A stretch of DNA of 16,545 bases. Origin: an uncultured Christensenellaceae bacterium (GTDB taxonomy: Bacteria > Bacillota > Clostridia > Christensenellales > Pumilibacteraceae). Where the stretch lies: assembly GCA_910588315.1 (NCBI GenBank), contig CAJUQF010000001.1, positions 1 to 16,545 on the forward strand. The letters are read 5' to 3'. The notes beneath the pieces were generated by a model, which saw only the letters and a list, made by a program, of their open reading frames with translations, made no database searches and was not told the DNA's origin. Below, one piece after another: positions 11,637 to 16,545 of this stretch (position 1 is the first letter of the stretch; every line of letters starts with the position of its first letter). A program made the translations under genes and the position numbers.

Positions 11637-14432
11637 TTAACCTATATTGATCGCGCTCAATATTTTTGTCAGGATCGTAACTATAAAGTAGCTCGCAAGC
11701 ACGACGGTCGACACGAAACAGAACTGAGTGAAATCGATCTTTACTATACCTATCGTAGGCATCACGTACAGGAACGCTATCGTAACGGCTATGACCGCAA
11801 GCATGAGCACTATTCTGAACGCATTAAACGGCTCGCACTGTTTGAACAGCACCATCATACCCACACACGTTATCGTTATCACCATCATGCAGATAAGTTC
11901 GGGCGGATACGCATCGCCCGTCGTCGCCATCGGCATAAATATGTTATACATATACATCGCCATAACGCCCAGCACGAGCGCTATACCGCCCGGCACCGCC
12001 CGTGACGTTACGTTTGACAGGAACTTGCCGCGAATGATATTTTTATTCGGCTGCAACGCCAGGAAGAAAGCGGGTACGCCTATAACGCACGTTTCTAGCG
12101 CCATGAGATTGTTTGTTTTAAGCGGATACGTCTTTTGCATCGCCAGGAATATTATCGTAAGCACGACGGACATAAAAGTCTTCATAAGGAACATCGCGCT
12201 CGACGACTGGATATTGTTGACTACGCGCCGTCCTTCCATAACGACGTCAGGCATGGACGTAAAGTCGTTATTAAGCAAAACCAAGTGGCTGACGTTTCTC
12301 GCCGCCTCCGCACCCGACGCCATGGCTACAGAGCAATCGGACTCGCGCATGGCGAGTATATCGTTTACGCCGTCGCCGGTCATGGCAACGGTATGGTTCT
12401 TCGCTTTGATCGAACGAACGAGCAACCGTTTCTGCTCGGGCGTTACCCTGCCGAATACGGTATATTTATTGGCAGCTTCGATGACGTCCTGATCGGAAAA
12501 GCCTTCGAGCGATACATACATCTCGGCATGTTCTACGCCGACGCGGCGAGCGACTTCCGAAACCGTTATGGGATTGTCGCCGGAAATGACTTTAACGGAT
12601 ACGTCATTCTCCTTGAACCATTTTATAGTTTCTATCGCGTCCTCGCGAATATGATCTTCTATGACCAAAAGACAGACCGGGCGACGCACGGCGGGCAGTT
12701 TTTCGCCCGTGATCTCCGCCGGGGAGTGCGCAAGCACCATTACGCGGAATCCGTTCGCCGCATTTTCGTTTATCAGCTTTTCAATACGCACGCCCATGTC
12801 TTTGAGTACGAACTCCGGCGCGCCGAGCATGAACGTACCTTCGCCCTCGAACGAGACCGCCGACAGTTTGCGCTGCGACGAGAACGGCAATACCGCAGTC
12901 GGATTCAAAGCCTTGCTGTATCCGAATTTATTGGCAAGCGCCAGCGCCGTCTGGTTGTTATCGCCGGTCGCTGATAGCATCGATCCGATTATCTCTCCGA
13001 TATTATGTTCGCTCTCGAAACCCTTGATCTCTATGACGTTGTTAACTTCCATCGACCCGTCGGTGATAGTCCCGGTCTTATCGAGACACAGCACGTCGAC
13101 GCGCGCGAGCATTTCTATACAGTACAAGTCCTGAACGAGCGTTTGTTTTTTGGCAAGCCGCAGTACGGACGCCGCCAAAGCAAGAGTCGTCAACAGGAAC
13201 ATACCCGACGGAATCATTCCTATCACCGACCCCGCCGCACCGGTTATTATCTTGTTCCAATCTTCGTATGTCGCGCTCTGCCCTACCGGTACCACGTCGC
13301 GATATCCCACCCACACGGACAGCGCGCCGAGTACGATTATAAACGGCGACAGCGCTTTGATTATGAGCTTAATGGAATTCATAAGCTCGCTCTTGGGCTT
13401 TTTGTACTTTTTGGCATGCGACGTGAGCGTTTCGACATAGTTTGCCGCACCCACCTTTTCCACGCGCGCCACGACCGACCCACTGCTTATAAACGAACCG
13501 CTGTAAAGCATATCGCCGACGCGCTTTTTTACAGGCTCGCTTTCACCCGTAAGCATGGATTCGTTGACCTCGCACTCGCCTTTAACGACTATGGAATCGG
13601 TACATATCTGCTTGCCGAGATCGAAACAGATTATATCGTCGAGTACGACGTCGCACGTCGGAATGACCTTGCGCTCGCCGTCGCGTATTACTACCGCACT
13701 CGGCGCCGAGACAAGCGAAAGCTTGTCGATCTTCATCTTGGATCTTATTTCCTGGAATATGCCGAGTATTATGTTAGCCGTTATGATAACTATGAAAAAC
13801 AACTGAGTAAAGCCCGCACCAACAATGAGAAGCGCCGCGGCGACTGTGAATGTGAGTACGTTGAAGAACGTGAATATGTTTGACATGAAAATAGAAAGAT
13901 AGCTCTTTCCGCTCTTCTTTTTGACGAAGTTATCGTAACCCTGTTCGGCACGCGCCTCGGCGACTTCGGATGACAGTCCCGATTCCGGATCGGGATCGTA
14001 GCGTTCCGCAAGCGTAAGGTCCACCGTTTTTTGTCTGCGGCGTTTGCCGGAACGCCTGCGCGCCGCCGCAGCTTCGCGGCTGAGCATGGTGTTATCTATC
14101 GTCATGGATTTATGATAATAGCCGGTAATAGGTTCTTCGGTTATATCGTCGTCGAAAACCGATTCGTCTATTACCGATCCCACCGTTCGACTGCCGGGGT
14201 CCGGTTCCGGCGATTTATCGTATTCGCCGTCCTTTGTCACTATGCGTGCGGCTTGCTTTTTCGCAGGCGCGCGGCGCTTTGTCTGCGGAGTGACAGTATT
14301 CGATTCGACCGCCGCGACTTCTTCCGATACGACGCTATCCGTTGTTGAATCGGGTTCCGCGCTCGGAGTTGTCGTACGCTTGGTTTTGGTGACCGTTTTG
14401 GTAGCGGTCGTTTTCTTGCTTTTTTCCTGCAT
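11637..14432 (-). CDS. P-type cation-transporting ATPase (P2-like, CtpE/EXP7 type) with long N-terminal extension
   Basis: The 931-residue membrane pump uses ATP to move a cation, by family resemblance probably Ca2+. Visible motifs are TGES (295-298) in the actuator domain, IPSG (407-410) in the M4 ion-binding helix, DKTGTITD with phospho-acceptor D451, GAPE (537-540) in the nucleotide domain, SGDN (618-620 region) and TGDGVND (685-691). Ten membrane segments fit: about 185-205, 208-226, 355-378, 400-425, 745-765, 778-793, 813-835, 847-864, 872-890 and 903-925. IPSG replaces the IPEG of many Ca2+ pumps, so the ion is uncertain. The first 150 or so residues are a charged, Thr/Lys/Arg/Glu-rich, probably disordered cytoplasmic extension with no known domain. 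The ATG at 14432 has no ribosome binding site and lies 7 bases after a -10 box, implying a leaderless mRNA. No better internal start is seen. Confidence 0.93.
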   Translation of the reverse strand: MQEKSKKTTATKTVTKTKRTTTPSAEPDSTTDSVVSEEVAAVESNTVTPQTKRRAPAKKQAARIVTKDGEYDKSPEPDPGSRTVGSVIDESVFDDDITEEPITGYYHKSMTIDNTMLSREAAAARRRSGKRRRQKTVDLTLAERYDPDPESGLSSEVAEARAEQGYDNFVKKKSGKSYLSIFMSNIFTFFNVLTFTVAAALLIVGAGFTQLFFIVIITANIILGIFQEIRSKMKIDKLSLVSAPSAVVIRDGERKVIPTCDVVLDDIICFDLGKQICTDSIVVKGECEVNESMLTGESEPVKKRVGDMLYSGSFISSGSVVARVEKVGAANYVETLTSHAKKYKKPKSELMNSIKLIIKALSPFIIVLGALSVWVGYRDVVPVGQSATYEDWNKIITGAAGSVIGMIPSGMFLLTTLALAASVLRLAKKQTLVQDLYCIEMLARVDVLCLDKTGTITDGSMEVNNVIEIKGFESEHNIGEIIGSMLSATGDNNQTALALANKFGYSKALNPTAVLPFSSQRKLSAVSFEGEGTFMLGAPEFVLKDMGVRIEKLINENAANGFRVMVLAHSPAEITGEKLPAVRRPVCLLVIEDHIREDAIETIKWFKENDVSVKVISGDNPITVSEVARRVGVEHAEMYVSLEGFSDQDVIEAANKYTVFGRVTPEQKRLLVRSIKAKNHTVAMTGDGVNDILAMRESDCSVAMASGAEAARNVSHLVLLNNDFTSMPDVVMEGRRVVNNIQSSSAMFLMKTFMSVVLTIIFLAMQKTYPLKTNNLMALETCVIGVPAFFLALQPNKNIIRGKFLSNVTSRAVPGGIALVLGVMAMYMYNIFMPMATTGDAYPPELICMMVITITCVGMMVLFKQCEPFNAFRIVLMLAVIAVTIAFLYVMPTIGIVKIDFTQFCFVSTVVLASYFIVTILTKILSAINIG

Positions 14433-14438
14433 ACTCTA

Positions 14439-14466
14439 AGTATAGCATAATTTTAAAATTTGTCAA
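14439..14466 (-). promoter_or_regulatory. Promoter of the P-type ATPase gene, apparently leaderless
   Basis: TTGACA (14461-14466) and TATACT (14439-14444) are separated by 16 bases, with TGC before the -10 (extended -10). The expected start base, about 7 bases past the -10, coincides with the A of the ATG at 14432. The -35 box begins 3 bases past the stop of the upstream permease gene. Confidence 0.7.
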
Positions 14467-14468
14467 CG

Positions 14469-15236
14469 TTACGCAACGAATTTTTTCAATACGACGCCCA
14501 ATACCGCGCGCAACAGCAGTTCGGCGACAGCGGCGAACACCACCGCGCATATAACGTACGCCACGAGCATTTCGGGCTGCAGATATATTTGCGACAGTTT
14601 CATCAGCATACCGAGACTGCTTGCAGTCTGTGCGAGTATCTCGGCGCCTATAACCGCCTTTACATTATAAGAAAATGCCGACGCGATATTTTCGGCAAGC
14701 CCGCCGGCAAGGTACGGGAACCACAAGACCCGAAAAGTCTGCCATTTCGTCGCGCCGCACAATCGGCATATTTCTTTAAGCTCTGTCGGTGCAGACGATA
14801 TTCGAGACTTCGCGGACGAATACATTATCGGGTATATTACGGTCACGCCGAGTATTACCGGTGCGCCGTCCGGACCTGCGGACAAAATGAGTATAAGCGT
14901 CACCGCAACCGCAGGCAACGACCTGATCGCCGACAGGATCGGTTCGATTATCCTTCCGAACGTATAAAACGATACGGAAAAATAAAACGTCACGATAAAA
15001 AGCACGAATGCGACAGCGAAACCGATTACGCATCTTATACCCGTTCCGCCGAGTCCCGACCAGAACTCTTCCGTTTCGAAAACGACCCCGAACGAGCGAA
15101 AAGCCGCGCCGGGGCTCGGTACGATGAATTCCGAATCGACGGCAACGGACGCAACGTACCAAACCGTGAGTACGATTGCGATCGCCGCCGCGACGAATAA
15201 AATATCGGTCAAAACTCTTTTCTTTATTGTTTTCAT
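14469..15236 (-). CDS. ABC importer permease, SsuC/TauC/ThiX-like
   Basis: The 255-residue inner-membrane protein forms the channel of an ABC importer. It has an N-terminal helix (about 11-32), the FIVPSP segment typical of this permease group, five or so further membrane segments, and the EAA coupling loop (about 152-175: ELKEICRLCGATKWQTFRVL) that contacts the ATPase subunit. The substrate could be a sulfonate, a thiamine precursor, nitrate or another small anion or amine; sequence alone does not decide. A substrate-binding protein gene lies upstream on the same strand, but 553 bases of repeats intervene. No ATP-binding subunit gene is in the window. The ATG at 15236 lacks a clear ribosome binding site, and the frame is closed by a stop 24 bases upstream. 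Confidence 0.9.
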   Translation of the reverse strand: MKTIKKRVLTDILFVAAAIAIVLTVWYVASVAVDSEFIVPSPGAAFRSFGVVFETEEFWSGLGGTGIRCVIGFAVAFVLFIVTFYFSVSFYTFGRIIEPILSAIRSLPAVAVTLILILSAGPDGAPVILGVTVIYPIMYSSAKSRISSAPTELKEICRLCGATKWQTFRVLWFPYLAGGLAENIASAFSYNVKAVIGAEILAQTASSLGMLMKLSQIYLQPEMLVAYVICAVVFAAVAELLLRAVLGVVLKKFVA

Positions 15237-15315
15237 TATCGTTACAATACGAATGCGCCTTTAAATTACTTTGTGCAATTCGTACAACATGCCGCAAAGC
15301 ATTTGTGTTATGTAA

Positions 15316-15400
15316 TTCGACAAGCATACCCTTGACCGCCGCTCCACGATTTATTGCTTTACCGCACACGGAGCGCAAGAGGTCTAAAGCTCCATGCGAA
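15316..15400 (+). repeat. Degenerate REP-like unit 6
   Basis: It aligns with the full units through CTTGACCGCC, TTATTGCTTT and CACGGAGCGCAAG, but both ends are mutated (TTCGACAAGCATACCC and AGCTCCATGCGAA). Confidence 0.65.
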
Positions 15401-15420
15401 AGGAATTATGCATTCCCTAT

Positions 15421-15518
15421 TTGTCATTTCGACCGAAGCGCAAGCGGAGCGGAGAACTCTCACTCACAAAGTGTGTTCCTATTTTATGAGATTTCTCGAC
15501 AAGCTCGAAATGACACAA
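15421..15518. repeat. MITE-like palindromic element
   Basis: Perfect 11-base terminal inverted repeats, TGTCATTTCGA (15422-15432) and TCGAAATGACA (15505-15515), bound about 94 bases. Inside them GAGAACTCTC and GAGATTTCTC form a second imperfect pair. There is no coding capacity. The form resembles short non-autonomous palindromic repeats common in Bacillota genomes; a transposase source is not in the window. Confidence 0.7.
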
Positions 15519-15566
15519 GGGGCGGCAATCTGACGTTCTTTTATGCAAAGCATTTTCATCATGTAC

Positions 15567-15649
15567 TTCGTAGGGCAGGCAGACCGTCTGCCACTTCATG
15601 GTTTATTGCTTGTCCACACACGGAGTGCCAGGGCGTCGCTCCCTACGAA
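15567..15649 (+). repeat. REP-like unit 7
   Basis: It begins TTCGTAGGGCAGGCAGACC and ends GCTCCCTACGAA. The left hairpin has a variant, GGCAGaccGTCTGCC, that restores pairing with different bases (GGCAGAC / GTCTGCC). Confidence 0.8.
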
Positions 15650-15694
15650 CATCGAACCGATTATTACCTTACGATAAGCTATTACATTGTGTAA

Positions 15695-15785
15695 TTCGTA
15701 GGGCAGGCAGACCCTTGCCTGCCGCTTCACGATTTATTGCTTTGCCGTCAACTAAACACAGCGCGGTTTACAGCTCCCGCGCGCA
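15695..15785 (+). repeat. REP-like unit 8, right half degenerate
   Basis: The left half is intact (TTCGTAGGGCAGGCAGACCC, then TTGCCTGCC). The right half is rearranged (CAGCGCGGTTTACAGCTCCC) and runs to within a few bases of the substrate-binding protein stop codon at 15790. Confidence 0.7.
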
Positions 15786-15789
15786 TGGG

Positions 15790-16545
15790 TCATACCGCCG
15801 AATAATAGAACCCGTCGGCAGGCACTTTGGCGAGCGCGGTCGTGCCGTTCCCCACTTCCAGCTTCGTCAGCATCTCGAAAAATACGGTGCAGTCCTCACG
15901 CATGTCCTCGGCGGAAACGGTGCGGATATTACAATTCTTAACAATTCCCGGAGTCAGCGACGTGAGCGACGACGTGCCGTTCATATGTTTTTTTACGGCG
16001 GCGAGCGCTTTATCCGGGTTTTCCTGCGCCCAACCGTCGGACTTTTTAAGCGTGTCGAGAAAACCGTCGACATACGCCTTATCGTTTTTTACGAGCGAAC
16101 TTTTTGCGACGAGACAAGCCTGCGGATATCCGCCGTCGAACGTTGCCTCCCATTCTTTTTGCATATCGACGGCTATTGGCTTGCCCGAGTTTGTAGCGGC
16201 AGGTTCGCCTACGAGCGCGTAATCGAGCTTGCCCGTTTTAAGCAACGGCATTATACCCGTCGCGTCGTCTGCGTAATACAAGGCGACCTTGCCGGCAATA
16301 CCCTTTACTTTCCCGTCATCCATTTCGGTCGTGCGCTCGTACGCTAAATTTATCTCATCGAACAACATGCGCATGGTAAGATCGGGAACGTTGCCGGCGC
16401 CGATAACGCCGAGCGTGTGACCGACAAGTTCCTGCGGTTCGATCTCCGTATCGGCGTCGCCGCCGACGATGAACAGATTGCCGTGCGTATTGACCGAAAG
16501 CATTACTATTCCGACGCCGCGATTGTAAAGCGTAGCCGCCGCGTT
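15790..16545 (-). CDS. ABC importer substrate-binding protein, SsuA/TauA/ThiY-like (partial, N-terminus outside window)
   Basis: The frame is open to the window edge, so the gene continues beyond 16545. Fourteen codons before the first ATG (16503) read NAAATLYNRGVGIVM and join smoothly with LSVNTHGNLFIVGG, the usual core of this family, so that ATG is internal. The visible 251 residues cover lobe 2 and part of lobe 1 of a periplasmic-type binding fold: ELVGHTLGVIGAGNVPDLTMRML, DDATGIMPLLKTGKLDYALVGEPAA and the C-terminal helical region. The protein should be a lipoprotein that feeds the permease at 14469-15236. The substrate is not identifiable. The C-terminus (PADGFYYSAV) ends beside a repeat unit. 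Confidence 0.88.
   Translation of the reverse strand, partial: NAAATLYNRGVGIVMLSVNTHGNLFIVGGDADTEIEPQELVGHTLGVIGAGNVPDLTMRMLFDEINLAYERTTEMDDGKVKGIAGKVALYYADDATGIMPLLKTGKLDYALVGEPAATNSGKPIAVDMQKEWEATFDGGYPQACLVAKSSLVKNDKAYVDGFLDTLKKSDGWAQENPDKALAAVKKHMNGTSSLTSLTPGIVKNCNIRTVSAEDMREDCTVFFEMLTKLEVGNGTTALAKVPADGFYYSAV

Larger units (their letters stand above)
15237..15789. repeat. Second repeat cluster, between the permease and substrate-binding protein genes
   Basis: This gap holds no convincing gene. It carries degenerate units of the family seen at 10021-10649 (15316-15400, 15567-15649, 15695-15785), a stub of another (AATTCGTA at 15278-15285), the same AT-rich spacer motifs, and an unrelated palindromic element at 15421-15518. 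Short ORFs across it only translate repeats. Confidence 0.8.

Noticed and set aside
13005..13883. Long plus-strand open frames opposite the P-type ATPase, such as this 292-codon one
   Set aside because: They are antisense shadows: Arg/His/Tyr-rich composition, no ribosome binding site, and the minus-strand frame carries all ATPase motifs.

Overview
The window looks like chromosome from a Bacillota (Firmicutes), probably an uncultured gut-type Clostridia. The evidence is the order rpmG-secE-nusG-rplK-rplA-rplJ-rplL-(rpoB), the four-cysteine L33, AGGAGG-type ribosome binding sites and sigma-A-like promoters. I cannot fix the lineage further from sequence alone. Almost every gene is on the minus strand; the one plus-strand gene is an oxidoreductase at 4853-6109.

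Region by region. Positions 1-3850 hold the ribosomal protein/transcription operon, read leftwards from a promoter at 3820-3849: rpmG, secE, nusG, rplK, rplA, rplJ, rplL, a strong terminator, and the first ten codons of a gene that is probably rpoB. rpmG/secE and secE/nusG overlap, and rplK/rplA are one base apart. In contrast, rplJ is flanked by unusually long spacers (198 and 285 nt) that carry two copies of one roughly 92-nt structured repeat. Positions 3887-6168 hold an AraC-type regulator divergent from a Gfo/Idh/MocA sugar-type oxidoreductase, which suggests a local regulator and target pair. Positions 6351-7442 hold an exported polysaccharide deacetylase. Positions 7528-9917 hold a pyrimidine salvage operon, uraA-upp, with a clear promoter, an attenuator-like hairpin in the uraA leader and a terminator after upp. 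Positions 9960-10680 are a cluster of REP-like palindromic repeats. Positions 10732-11526 hold an orphan OmpR-type response regulator with its own promoter and terminator. Positions 11637-14466 hold a large P-type cation ATPase with a long N-terminal extension and a promoter that would start the mRNA at the ATG. Positions 14469-16545 hold an ABC importer permease and a partial substrate-binding protein, separated by a second cluster of the same repeats.

The window is mainly housekeeping, and I see no defence, phage or biosynthetic system. The points most worth a second look are non-coding: the repeat pair around rplJ with interleaved complementary arms; a hairpin that can hide the probable rpoB ribosome binding site and carries an extended -10 box in its loop; the uraA leader hairpin; the two-hairpin repeats near 10.0-10.65 kb and 15.3-15.8 kb; and two genes whose promoters imply leaderless or nearly leaderless mRNAs.
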